Below, piece by piece: positions 43,237 through 51,697 of a DNA stretch of 64,000 nt. The position numbers and the translations under genes were made by a program. Position 1 is the stretch's first letter; the number at the start of each line of letters is the position of its first letter. The DNA is from an uncultured Flavobacteriales bacterium (GTDB taxonomy: Bacteria; Bacteroidota; Bacteroidia; Flavobacteriales_D; Crocinitomicaceae), in NCBI GenBank assembly GCA_937973685.1, contig CALJKJ010000004.1, forward strand, positions 1 through 64,000, in the 5' to 3' direction. The notes below the pieces were generated by a model that saw only the letters and a program-made list of their open reading frames with translations, ran no database searches and was not told the origin of the DNA.

Positions 43237-43623
43237 TTATTCAGTAATTGAAGTCACCTCCGCTTTACCTGTGGTGAATTGTTTGTCGTTGATTTTCTCA
43301 ATGATAGTCACGATTTCTTTTTCGCTTATTTTTTTATCGTCATAGGCGATAAATGCTTTGTTTGTTTTACGGTCTGTTTCAAAATCAAAAGAAACACGGT
43401 CAACGGCATTAGTTTCTTTGAGCGCCATTCGAATTGACCCGCCGCAAGCATGTTCGCAGGTCATACCACTCACATCGATCGTTAATTTTTTTGTTGGAAC
43501 AACTTTTTCCAACGGCTGGTACATGACTTTTTTTTCAATTTTGATGATTTTCTTTTCATCAGTTGATGTACAACTTGTTAGGTTTAACAGTATGCATGTA
43601 ACAGCAATTATGTGACGTACCAT
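43237..43623 (-). CDS. Heavy-metal-associated (HMA) domain lipoprotein
   Basis: This protein has about 128 residues from the ATG at 43623, giving a lipoprotein signal (MVRHIIAVTCILLNLTSC); an upstream ATG at 43656 adds a basic extension. The mature part carries one HMA-type ferredoxin-like domain (about residues 47-125) with the metal-loop motif GMTCEHACGGS. The spacing is CxxxC rather than the canonical CxxC of copper chaperones. It is probably a periplasmic metal-binding lipoprotein, but the metal and partner are unknown. A -7 box lies 15 nt upstream. Confidence 0.85.
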   Translation of the reverse strand: MVRHIIAVTCILLNLTSCTSTDEKKIIKIEKKVMYQPLEKVVPTKKLTIDVSGMTCEHACGGSIRMALKETNAVDRVSFDFETDRKTNKAFIAYDDKKISEKEIVTIIEKINDKQFTTGKAEVTSITE

Positions 43624-43638
43624 TTTTTGTTTTTTTAG

Positions 43639-43646
43639 CAAAATTA
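43639..43646 (-). promoter_or_regulatory. -7 box of the HMA lipoprotein-hydrolase operon
   Basis: On the minus strand this reads TAATTTTG, 15 nt before the ATG at 43623. It supports that start over the one at 43656, which lies upstream of the box. It faces the divergent DUF2480 promoter at 43674-43703. Confidence 0.48.
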
Positions 43647-43673
43647 GCAAACTCATTTTGATGGAAGAGGTAA

Positions 43674-43703
43674 TTTGTGTTAAATTAATTCATTGTATTT
43701 TTG
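43674..43703 (+). promoter_or_regulatory. Promoter of the DUF2480 gene (TTTG-N18-TATTTTTG), 4 nt from the ATG
   Basis: TTTG (43674-43677), an 18-bp spacer and TATTTTTG (43696-43703) match the Bacteroidota consensus, with the ATG of the gene only 4 nt downstream at 43708. A leaderless or near-leaderless mRNA is predicted. Confidence 0.7.
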
Positions 43704-43707
43704 CAGT

Positions 43708-44220
43708 ATGAATGAAATAATAAATCGTGTAGAAAAAAGCGGTGTGATTGCTGTTGATTTAGCGGATTTTATGCCAGGTGCTTCCGAATTGAAAGCTTTT
43801 GACTTTGCGCCTTTTTTATGGAATGAAATGGTCTTGAAAGAAAAGGATTTTCGTGAACAACTCAAAAGTCTTGATTGGTCCGTTTTTCAAGATAAGCACG
43901 TTTATTTGCATTGTTCTATAGATGCAATTTTACCTTCGTGGTCTTACATTTTGGTCACCTCTTATTTGGTAAGAATAGCCAAGTCAATTGCTATTGGTGG
44001 TGAAGCAAATGCGAAACAAACCGCAATGGAGCAAGCAATTCGAGGTTTGGATGTGTCGCACTATCAAGATGGAAAACTGATTGTGAAAGGTTGTTCTGAT
44101 ATTCCAAATCCTGCTGCTATTATGTCGTTGTTTTTACAACAAGTTCAACCTGTTTGTTCGTCATTTATGTATGGCGAACCGTGTTCAACAGTTCCTATTT
44201 ACAAACGTCCGAAAGCGTAA
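43708..44220 (+). CDS. DUF2480 family protein
   Basis: This 170-residue protein belongs to DUF2480, a Bacteroidota family of unknown function. Recognised features are the N-terminal MNEIINRVEKSGVIAVDL, 'VLKEKDFREQLKSLDWS', 'YLHCSIDAILPSWSYILV' and a C-terminal GCSDIPNPA. Conserved Asp/Cys residues hint at an enzyme or metal site but this is not established. I chose the ATG at 43708 over a start at 43693, which lies within the promoter. Its 3' end overlaps the convergent deacetylase gene by 26 nt. Confidence 0.87.
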   Translation: MNEIINRVEKSGVIAVDLADFMPGASELKAFDFAPFLWNEMVLKEKDFREQLKSLDWSVFQDKHVYLHCSIDAILPSWSYILVTSYLVRIAKSIAIGGEANAKQTAMEQAIRGLDVSHYQDGKLIVKGCSDIPNPAAIMSLFLQQVQPVCSSFMYGEPCSTVPIYKRPKA

Positions 44221-44824
44221 TTTTCGACGAGTAAAATCCCTTTTCAGCTAGAATAGTAAACAATTGAGGTAACAATTCTTGTTGGCGTTCCGATATTTTA
44301 GGATTATCGTGTAACACAAGAATAGCACCTGGTTGAATCTTTTTGGCTTTTTTCAATATCGTTGAAAGCGCTAATTTCTTATCGTAATCGTATGACAGCC
44401 ACGACCACATAATGATTTTGTGCGTCTGTTCAATGATTTTCGCCTGATTTCTAGTTATTCGACCATAAGGTGGTCGAAACAAAGTCGTTGCTTGTATCGA
44501 TTCGAATTGGCGAAATGATGCAATGTAGTCTTCGGTTGTGTATTTGTGACCTTTTTCGTGACGAAAAGTATGGTTGCCTATTTCGTGTCCTTCATTGTTG
44601 ATACGTTCGACTAAATCAGGATATCTCGTGATGTTTTCCCCGACACAAAAAAAAGTAGCTGTCCAATTACGTTTTTTTAACTCATCTAATACGAAGGGCG
44701 TTATTTCAGGATTTGGCCCATCATCAAATGTGATGAATATTTTTTTATCAGCAACAAAAAACCTCCACGTGAATTTTGGAAAAATCCAATCAATCCATCG
44801 TGAAGGTTTAAAAAGTCGAAACAT
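44195..44824 (-). CDS. Polysaccharide deacetylase family protein (NodB domain)
   Basis: This 209-residue carbohydrate esterase family 4-type deacetylase removes acetyl groups from polysaccharides such as peptidoglycan or chitin oligomers. Motifs are TFDDGPNPE (about residues 31-39, metal Asp pair), GHEIGNHTFRHE (metal His residues, about 82), the 'LFRPPYGRIT' motif near 117 and a late 'ILVLHDNP'. No clear signal peptide is present; an N-terminal 'WIFPKFTWRFFV' may tether it to the membrane. It follows the DUF2723 gene by 4 bp on the same strand, which suggests co-transcription and perhaps a glycan-linked role. Confidence 0.9.
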   Translation of the reverse strand: MFRLFKPSRWIDWIFPKFTWRFFVADKKIFITFDDGPNPEITPFVLDELKKRNWTATFFCVGENITRYPDLVERINNEGHEIGNHTFRHEKGHKYTTEDYIASFRQFESIQATTLFRPPYGRITRNQAKIIEQTHKIIMWSWLSYDYDKKLALSTILKKAKKIQPGAILVLHDNPKISERQQELLPQLFTILAEKGFYSSKITLSDVCK

Positions 44825-44828
44825 TTAG

Positions 44829-47800
44829 TTAATTTCTAACAGCAGCAGTTTCGTCCATTTCTGGAGTAGCTAAATCTGATTCATCAATGATTGCTTGATC
44901 GTTCATTGAAGGACTTGGAATAGTTCCGCCGCCATTTCCTGCAGGAGCTTGGCTTTCAAGAATCCCAAATGTATATCCTAATGCTTCCATTGTTCCTTGT
45001 AGATCGGAAATATAAGAAGAGTATTTTCCACCACTCGACTCGCCATTTTCCATTACATACGTTTTCAAATCGTTGTAAATTCGAGGCAAATCAGTTTGGT
45101 ACAAAGCATTGACTGTTTTCTCTAAGCGAGCAGTAAACGTACCTGATGGATTTCCTAATTTTTTATCTCCTGCAAGTTGAAGCATTTGCAAATATCCAGC
45201 AACCGCAGCAGAGAAATCAGAAGCACTTCTTCCAGCGAATGCTGCATCACTTGCTTTGAAATAATTGATAATACTTTCTAATTGAGATGCAACAACGGCA
45301 CCCAATTTTTCAGCTTCTAATTTAGCTCCAGCTCGGTAAAGAGTCACCACATATTGGTGTAAGTTCCCGTCTTCGTACATAACTTGCTCCGAACCATCAG
45401 GTCCTTGTATTGCACGTGAACGATTCGCTTGTTCACCATAATCCAACACAACATCAGCAGGCATAATTTCTAATGATTTTTTAATCAACGCAATTGCTTT
45501 ACTATGGTAATTGTTGATTCGGTCTTTAGCGGTAAGCAATTGTTTTGCAATAGAATCAGCAGATTTGTTTTGACCTGCAGCACGCATACGGCTCAACGTT
45601 TCTGGCTTGTAGAAATCCAATGCACGTTGCTCGTTGGTTGCTTTCATGACAAAATAGTTAGCCAATTGACCAAATTGTTGACGGTAAATCGTTGTTTGGC
45701 GACGCGCGTAATAATCTGTCAACACATTCGGATTTTTCAAATCTCCGTATATGTAGCGGTTCATCATGTTATCGTACATTACGTCTACGTTCATTGCTTC
45801 GTTTGGATCTGATTTTACAGGGGAAATTTCCCAAGCCATTCCATTTTGACGCAAGAAACCAGATTTGTACAAAGCCATGGATACTTCTGTCCCAGCTGCA
45901 GAAGAGAAGTACATTGCTCGTTTCCATTGGTTGTTATTCATCATATCCAAAATCATCAAATCAGATTTCGTGATGTATTGTTTGTCAAACGTGAACGATA
46001 TAGTTTTTGAGCACAACCCTTTTTCAGTTGGTTTAATAATTCCAGATGAAAGCGCATTGTTTGCATTTACAGGTAAGGTAAATCCTTTACAAGGGAAAAC
46101 GCGCAGTTGATTGCCATTCATATTCACCATGTTGTTATCATTTTTGATAAAGTCCATAGCGACATTTAACGGCAATATTGACCAGCTATCTTCCCACGAA
46201 TTCATTGTCTGTGCGATGGTATTTAATTGATTTGCATCACCAGTTATTAAGCCTGAACGGTATCCGTCAAAAATTTCAGCAATAGCAGCTTCTTGTTCCA
46301 TCAAAACAGAAGCGTTAACAGAATCAATTCCTGTTGCAAACAATGAACGGATTTCACTCAAACGTGAATTCGTTGCAGCATCTTCCGATTGGATAGCGTC
46401 TACCATTTGTTTCAAAGCAACTTGGTACGAAGCGTAAGCTGTCACAAATGCAGCTTTGTTGCTTTTCAATTTTGCTTTGAAAATACCGTCAAGTGTTTCT
46501 TTGGCAACTCCAGCTTCTAATAACGTTTTGTTGTTGACGAAATAAACTTGATCTGTTCCACCTTCCCACATCAAAATTTGATCTTCTCTAAAGCTGATCG
46601 GAAGTGCATCAGATTGATATGTTTTCAACATCATTTGATCTGTGTACCAATCCGTATCAAACAAACTGGTGTTACAAACACGTTTGTCTGTATGCTTTCC
46701 TTCTACTTCTTGTAAGTACCACAGTGGGAACGTATCGTTATCACCTACAGTAAACAAGATACTATTTGGTGCGCAAGACATCAAGTAGTTGTTTGCTAAA
46801 TCACGTGCAGAAGTTTTTCCAGAACGATCGTGGTCATCCCAACCTTGTTCTGCCATAATAAACGGAACAATTCCTGCGATAACAGTTATCAAAGCGGCAC
46901 CAATAGTATTGTTTGGTATGACTTTGCGTAAAACAAATCCTAATCCAAGAAGTGCAGCGCCAATTGCAACAATGATTATCCATGTTGTAAAAGTCGTAAA
47001 TCCACTACTTGCAGCTATGATGAACACAAATGCACTCAAAGCAGCCGTTCCTTTTCCAAGTCCTTTCCAATCAGCAAGGGTAAAGTTTTTGTATGCTTCA
47101 TAAATAGCGATTACACCTAGTCCAATCCAAAATGCAAAAGCATAGAAGGAAGCAGCATAGGCATAGTCACGTTCGCGTGGCTCAAAAGGTTTTTGATTCA
47201 AGTAAACTACGATTGCCAATCCTGTAAACAAGAACATCAAAAAGACAACAAATGCATCTTTTGGTGCGCGGTAGAAGTGGAAAACAAGCCCTACAATACC
47301 AAGAATAAATGGTAACATAAAGAAGTTGTTGTGACTTGGATTTTCTTTTGTGTAAAATGGTGCAGCATCTTGATCTCCCAAACGTTCGTTATCAATTGTT
47401 GCGAAACCTGAGATCCAGTTTCCACGCAAGGCATCTCCATGACCTTGTATATCGTTTTGTCTTCCTGAGAAATTCCACATGAAATAACGCCAGTACATCC
47501 AATTAATTTGGTACCCGAACATGTAATTCAAGTTTTCACTGAAAGAAGGCAAACGTAAACCATCATTACCAAGTTCCGTTGCAGTTCCATCATTTGGATC
47601 GTAACCAGACCAATTTTTATAGGCGATGATTTTCGGATCACTTGGAGCGCCTTGGTAATACATGCGCGGCAAGAAGGTAGATTGGGAGTAAACAGGTACA
47701 TTGTTGTGTCGAACTTTTTCATTTGACGAAAAGTATTTCTCAACAACAGTATATTGTCTTCCTTTTGCTTTTGCATAAGCTTCTGCTTTTGCTTTGTCTT

Positions 47801-49007
47801 TGAATGCTTTGATATCATTATTACCAAGCATTACCACATTACGTTTTAAGTAGAATGGCGATAAATCACCCCAAGAGTCAGTACTTTGCAATTGAGGTTC
47901 TCCGTCAACCATTACCTCTCCTTCACGTAATGAATTCCAATGATTTCCATTTAAAATTGGCCAAGAACCGTATTGTTCACGTTTCAAATATGCATGAAGT
48001 GTCACTAAGTTTTCAGGGTCATTTTCATCCAAAGGGGTATTTGCATTCGAGCGAATTACGATTACGGCAAAGGATCCGTATCCAATTAATAACACCACAA
48101 ATCCCCATAAAATAGTACTCAATAATGGTTTTGCTTTTTTGATTGCGTAGTTGATTCCCCAAGCAACCAAAGCGATTAAAACGATAAAGAAGAAAACAGT
48201 TCCTGAAAAGAATGGTAAACCAAATGTATTCACAAAAGTCACCTCAAAGCTAGAGGCGATAGCAACTATTCCAGGAATTACACCTTCTTGAATAAAGGCA
48301 AGTGAAACAACAGAAATAATCCCTGTAATGATAATTCCTTTCAAGTTTACTTTTTCCCACAATTGAAAATACATCACAAATGCGATAGAAGGGACAGCAA
48401 GTAGACCTAATAAATGGACACCGATTGCCAATCCAAACAAGAACATGATCAATATCAACCAACGACTTGGGTTTTGTGGCCCGGTCAATTCATTGAATTT
48501 GATTGCTGTCATTTCAGCATCCCATTTCAAAATTGCCCAGAAAATCGCTGCGGAAAACAACGAAGACATGGCGTAAACCTCACCTTCAACGGCTGAAAAC
48601 CAAAATGAATCAGAGAATGTGTATGCTAATGCGCCCACTATACCTGCACCAAGTGCTGCAATTTGATCGCCTTTTGACCATTCACGGTTGTTGCGTTGCA
48701 ACATTTTTTTTGCAAGCATGGTAATTGACCAAAACATGAACAAAATGGTAAACGAGCTGCTCAATGCTGACAAGCGGTTGATCCATACTGCAACCATCGC
48801 TGGTTCAGCAAAGAACGAGAACAAACGTCCGAGTACCATGAAGAGCGGTGCGCCTGGAGGGTGACCAACTTCTAGCTTGTAAGCTGCTGTAATGTATTCA
48901 CCACAATCCCAAAGACTTGCAGTGCTCTCGATTGTCATAAAATAAACGGTTGTTGCGATTAGGAACACCAACCAACCTACTAAATTATTCAGTTTATTGT
49001 ATTGCAT
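44829..49007 (-). CDS. Giant DUF2723 (TMEM260-like) membrane protein, probable glycosyltransferase
   Basis: This protein has about 1392 residues from the ATG at 49007; an upstream start adds 44 unlikely residues. The N-terminal about 270 residues match DUF2723, with the early WDCGEYI and HPPGAPLF motifs and several transmembrane helices. Another membrane block occupies about residues 590-740, and the remainder is a large soluble, helix-rich domain. DUF2723 is related to human TMEM260, a protein O-mannosyltransferase, and to CAZy GT-C enzymes, so O-glycosylation of exported proteins is plausible, but I infer this only from family knowledge. It is followed by the polysaccharide deacetylase gene. 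Confidence 0.88.
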   Translation of the reverse strand: MQYNKLNNLVGWLVFLIATTVYFMTIESTASLWDCGEYITAAYKLEVGHPPGAPLFMVLGRLFSFFAEPAMVAVWINRLSALSSSFTILFMFWSITMLAKKMLQRNNREWSKGDQIAALGAGIVGALAYTFSDSFWFSAVEGEVYAMSSLFSAAIFWAILKWDAEMTAIKFNELTGPQNPSRWLILIMFLFGLAIGVHLLGLLAVPSIAFVMYFQLWEKVNLKGIIITGIISVVSLAFIQEGVIPGIVAIASSFEVTFVNTFGLPFFSGTVFFFIVLIALVAWGINYAIKKAKPLLSTILWGFVVLLIGYGSFAVIVIRSNANTPLDENDPENLVTLHAYLKREQYGSWPILNGNHWNSLREGEVMVDGEPQLQSTDSWGDLSPFYLKRNVVMLGNNDIKAFKDKAKAEAYAKAKGRQYTVVEKYFSSNEKVRHNNVPVYSQSTFLPRMYYQGAPSDPKIIAYKNWSGYDPNDGTATELGNDGLRLPSFSENLNYMFGYQINWMYWRYFMWNFSGRQNDIQGHGDALRGNWISGFATIDNERLGDQDAAPFYTKENPSHNNFFMLPFILGIVGLVFHFYRAPKDAFVVFLMFLFTGLAIVVYLNQKPFEPRERDYAYAASFYAFAFWIGLGVIAIYEAYKNFTLADWKGLGKGTAALSAFVFIIAASSGFTTFTTWIIIVAIGAALLGLGFVLRKVIPNNTIGAALITVIAGIVPFIMAEQGWDDHDRSGKTSARDLANNYLMSCAPNSILFTVGDNDTFPLWYLQEVEGKHTDKRVCNTSLFDTDWYTDQMMLKTYQSDALPISFREDQILMWEGGTDQVYFVNNKTLLEAGVAKETLDGIFKAKLKSNKAAFVTAYASYQVALKQMVDAIQSEDAATNSRLSEIRSLFATGIDSVNASVLMEQEAAIAEIFDGYRSGLITGDANQLNTIAQTMNSWEDSWSILPLNVAMDFIKNDNNMVNMNGNQLRVFPCKGFTLPVNANNALSSGIIKPTEKGLCSKTISFTFDKQYITKSDLMILDMMNNNQWKRAMYFSSAAGTEVSMALYKSGFLRQNGMAWEISPVKSDPNEAMNVDVMYDNMMNRYIYGDLKNPNVLTDYYARRQTTIYRQQFGQLANYFVMKATNEQRALDFYKPETLSRMRAAGQNKSADSIAKQLLTAKDRINNYHSKAIALIKKSLEIMPADVVLDYGEQANRSRAIQGPDGSEQVMYEDGNLHQYVVTLYRAGAKLEAEKLGAVVASQLESIINYFKASDAAFAGRSASDFSAAVAGYLQMLQLAGDKKLGNPSGTFTARLEKTVNALYQTDLPRIYNDLKTYVMENGESSGGKYSSYISDLQGTMEALGYTFGILESQAPAGNGGGTIPSPSMNDQAIIDESDLATPEMDETAAVRN

Positions 49008-49139
49008 CGTAAAAAATATAATTTGACTTGCGAAGATATAAATATATTGGAATGAAATAACAGTTCTTTTGTTTAAAATTGCTAATGGGTTGAATTTCAA
49101 AATTTCACAAAAAAAAGTTCGTTTTTTTTGCAAGAACAC

Positions 49140-49169
49140 TTGTTTAAAAAGAATTATGTTCTAATTTTG
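49140..49169 (+). promoter_or_regulatory. Promoter of tRNA-Gln (TTG-N19-TAATTTTG)
   Basis: TTG (49140-49142), a 19-bp spacer and TAATTTTG (49162-49169) precede the tRNA by 28 nt. The intergenic region 49008-49197 holds this and no other gene; it also contains the leader of the divergent DUF2723 gene. Confidence 0.68.
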
Positions 49170-49197
49170 CACCTGCTTAGCGATAAGCATGTCAGAA

Positions 49198-49270
49198 TGA
49201 CCCATGGTGTAACTGGCAACACGTCGGTTTTTGGTTCCGAAGAGTCTAGGTTCGAGCCCTAGTGGGTCAA
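49198..49270 (+). tRNA. tRNA-Gln (anticodon TTG)
   Basis: A full cloverleaf can be drawn: acceptor TGACCCA (49198-49204) with TGGGTCA (49263-49269), T-arm CTAGG/CCTAG around TTCGAGC, and anticodon loop TTTTGGT with TTG at 49231-49233. The innermost anticodon-stem pair is a T-T mismatch. CCA is not fully encoded. Confidence 0.95.
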
Positions 49271-49271
49271 C

Positions 49272-49304
49272 AAAAAAGCTTCATCAATTGATGAGGCTTT
49301 TTTT
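49272..49304. terminator. Bidirectional intrinsic terminator between tRNA-Gln and the CDP-alcohol transferase gene
   Basis: AAAAAAGC (49272-49279) pairs with GCTTTTTT (49296-49303), and the inner TCATCAA pairs with TTGATGA, giving a long hairpin followed by T residues. It serves the tRNA on plus and the phosphatidyltransferase gene on minus. Confidence 0.85.
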
Positions 49305-49902
49305 ATTCCCCATGAAATAACTTGTATTTTTTAAAGGGAATTCCTTTTCGAATCAGATAAGCATGATACGAACTTGGTACGTCACAAACGCGTGCAGGTA
49401 AAATGAGTGCAATTAAAATCCGGTCAAGTTGAGACACCAATCCTACTAGGATAGTAACTGTTAATAAAACGGTGTTGTCTGCAAGAAACAAATTCGTGAA
49501 TGTTGCTAATAAAAATAGTCCAAAGAGTTTGGATGCATAGTTGTGCGCACAGCCAAATTTTCGAAAACGCAAAAAGTAAATGGCATCAGGAATCCATTCA
49601 ATAATGAGTAATGGAAGAATAATTATCCACCGATTTGTAATTTCATTAGGAAAACAAACCCAAATACACCAACATGCCGCTAACCAGAAAACCAAATCCA
49701 CATTACTATCCCACAAGCGTAGTTTTGCGGTTGATACGTTGTAATGGCGCGCAATTATTCCATCGAAAATATCTGAAATGAGCGCAACATAACAAGCAAC
49801 TACGATCCATATTTTAAAATCATTTCCTTTGTAAGCCAACCATAAAATTACGGGAGCCAATAATAATCGAAAGATGATCAATGCAAATGGAAGTAGTTTC
49901 AT
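49303..49902 (-). CDS. CDP-alcohol phosphatidyltransferase family protein
   Basis: This 199-residue inner-membrane enzyme has about six hydrophobic helices. Members transfer a phosphatidyl group from CDP-diacylglycerol to an alcohol in phospholipid synthesis. The catalytic motif is present as DIFDGIIARHY (D-x2-DG-x2-AR), followed by LRLWDSNVD with the last two metal Asp residues. The usual Gly before the third Asp is replaced by Leu, which marks a divergent subfamily, so the product lipid cannot be assigned. It lies 10 bp downstream of the split hybrid kinase gene and may be co-transcribed with it. Confidence 0.85.
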   Translation of the reverse strand: MKLLPFALIIFRLLLAPVILWLAYKGNDFKIWIVVACYVALISDIFDGIIARHYNVSTAKLRLWDSNVDLVFWLAACWCIWVCFPNEITNRWIIILPLLIIEWIPDAIYFLRFRKFGCAHNYASKLFGLFLLATFTNLFLADNTVLLTVTILVGLVSQLDRILIALILPARVCDVPSSYHAYLIRKGIPFKKYKLFHGE

Positions 49903-49912
49903 AAGAACGTGT

Positions 49913-51322
49913 TTATTGTTTTGAATCTTCTGGTAACAAACGATGAATAGTTTGAATTAACTCCGTTTGATCAATTGGTTTTGACAAGTATTCATCACAG
50001 CCAGCATCGATTGATTTTTCTCTATCTCCAAGCACTGCGTTGGCTGTTTGAGCGACAATTTTTATGTTCGGAAATGCTTCTTTGATAAATTTTGATGCTT
50101 CGTATCCATTTAGAACAGGCATGTTCATGTCCATTAATATCAATTCACATTTGTTTCCTGACTGCAACCAATCGATCGCTTCTTTACCGTTTTTTACATG
50201 AACGAAATTTTTGAAATGGGCTTTTAGCATTTCTTGAATAAGCAAAGTGTTTATTTCATCATCCTCCACAATTAACAGGTTATTTTCTTTTATAGATGTA
50301 ACTTTTTTGGCAGTGTGTTGTACTTCTTTTATTGAAGTCGATTGGTTTTTAGCTTTAGTATAAGGTATTTTAAAGTAAAAAACACTTCCTTTTCCCCAAG
50401 TGCTTTTTAGCCAAATTTCTCCCGATAAAAGACCGATCAACTTTTCCACAATGGATAACCCAATTCCTGTTCCTTCTGAATTGTTATTTAGGTAATTGAA
50501 TTTGGTAAAACGATCAAATATTTTTTCTTGATCTTCTAATGGAATTCCAGTTCCAGTATCGCTAACAGAAAAGTGCAGGTCGTTTTTTTTCAAATGACAA
50601 CTAACAATAATTTCACCAGTATTGGTATGTTTCACTGCATTATTGAGCAAATTAGACAAGATTTGCTTCAAGCGATATGGATCGGAATACACGTGAAAAT
50701 CACCAGTTGGCAATTCGTAGGACAATTTCACATGTGCTTTGTTGCGGTGAGCTAATTCAATCGAATAAATGTTCATCATTTCTTCGAATATCGCCTTGAT
50801 GCTGAATGTTGAAAGTGACAAAGCCATTTCACCTGCTTCGATTTTTGATAAATCAACAATTTCATTAATGAGTTTCAATAAGTTGCTACTACTACTTTGA
50901 ATGATTTGAATGTATTGCGCACGTTTTTCAGCATCATCTTCGTCGTTTAATAATTCACTAAAACCTACAATTGCATTCATAGGTGTTCGAATTTCATGCG
51001 ACATGTTTGCTAAAAAAGCTGATTTCATTAAATCCGATTTTATTGCCCGTTCTTTTTCTCTGTTAAAATCCTCTTTAATTTTTTGAAAAAGGAAAATCAA
51101 TAAAAAAGAATACAAAGTAAAGCTGAGGTAAATATCTTGACTTCTCGTTGCAAAGTTGGGATAAGAAGATAAACGATCGAGGTGGGTGTTTTCTAAAATA
51201 TAGAGTAATAATATATTACTGATATAGATAGTTAATAGAAAGAACAACATGCGTCCATTCCACACCCAAACAATTAACGCTCCAAAAGCAAAAACGAAGT
51301 ACAGAATTGGCCCAATTGACAT
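49913..51322 (-). CDS. Hybrid histidine kinase-response regulator, C-terminal fragment of a split gene
   Basis: This 469-residue fragment holds the last transmembrane helices (GPILYFVFAFGALIVWVWNG), a HisKA domain with MSHEIRTPMNAIVGFSEL, an ATPase domain (NLLNNAVKHT, SDTGTGIP, EGTGIGLSIV) and a C-terminal receiver domain with the phospho-acceptor Asp in ILMDMNMPVLNG. All catalytic motifs are intact. It is in the same frame as 51332-51619, separated only by a TAA and three codons, and aligns with the complete paralogue at 51698-53395. It is either a nonsense-mutated pseudogene or is translated separately by reinitiation at the ATG at 51322. Confidence 0.85.
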   Translation of the reverse strand: MSIGPILYFVFAFGALIVWVWNGRMLFFLLTIYISNILLLYILENTHLDRLSSYPNFATRSQDIYLSFTLYSFLLIFLFQKIKEDFNREKERAIKSDLMKSAFLANMSHEIRTPMNAIVGFSELLNDEDDAEKRAQYIQIIQSSSSNLLKLINEIVDLSKIEAGEMALSLSTFSIKAIFEEMMNIYSIELAHRNKAHVKLSYELPTGDFHVYSDPYRLKQILSNLLNNAVKHTNTGEIIVSCHLKKNDLHFSVSDTGTGIPLEDQEKIFDRFTKFNYLNNNSEGTGIGLSIVEKLIGLLSGEIWLKSTWGKGSVFYFKIPYTKAKNQSTSIKEVQHTAKKVTSIKENNLLIVEDDEINTLLIQEMLKAHFKNFVHVKNGKEAIDWLQSGNKCELILMDMNMPVLNGYEASKFIKEAFPNIKIVAQTANAVLGDREKSIDAGCDEYLSKPIDQTELIQTIHRLLPEDSKQ

Positions 51323-51331
51323 GAATTTTAC

Positions 51332-51619
51332 TTACCAAGTAAAATCCAATGCGGCTAGACCGTAGATGGTGAGCACTAGTTTAGTAATGAAAACTTTCCC
51401 TTTTATTCGCACCAAATAGTATAGAAAAAAAAGGACAAGCATACTAATTCCGGAAACGATTATAGGACCATCTGAATAACGAAAGTAAAGGTGCATGAAA
51501 AACAACGCAATTAATAGAAAACCGGCGGTAATGGTAACGAGCGTTAAGAAATATTGTTCGCTATCAACTTTTTGTTTGTTTCCCAATACATATTTTATTA
51601 TGTGGTGTAGTCCATTCAT
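51332..51619 (-). CDS. N-terminal membrane fragment of the split hybrid kinase
   Basis: This 95-residue hydrophobic fragment (from ATG 51619; another ATG lies 42 nt upstream) aligns with residues 1-95 of the intact paralogue: KVDSEQYFLTL versus KVDSDRYFLTL, and LVLTIYGLAALDFTW versus LVLTVFGLIALDLIW. It has three predicted membrane segments. It ends in TAA exactly where the paralogue reads Phe, and the frame continues downstream into the kinase domain. A -7 box (51659-51666) lies upstream. Alone it has no recognisable function. Confidence 0.8.
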   Translation of the reverse strand: MNGLHHIIKYVLGNKQKVDSEQYFLTLVTITAGFLLIALFFMHLYFRYSDGPIIVSGISMLVLFFLYYLVRIKGKVFITKLVLTIYGLAALDFTW

Positions 51620-51658
51620 ATACTTATCTTGAAAAAGGTGTGTTGTAATATAATAAAA

Positions 51659-51666
51659 CAAAAATA
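51659..51666 (-). promoter_or_regulatory. -7 box upstream of the split hybrid kinase
   Basis: On the minus strand this reads TATTTTTG, 39 nt before the ATG at 51619 and just inside the 36-bp gap after the paralogous kinase gene. No good -33 element is seen. Confidence 0.4.
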
Positions 51667-51697
51667 GTGGTAATCAACTGTTTAAAAAACTAATTTA

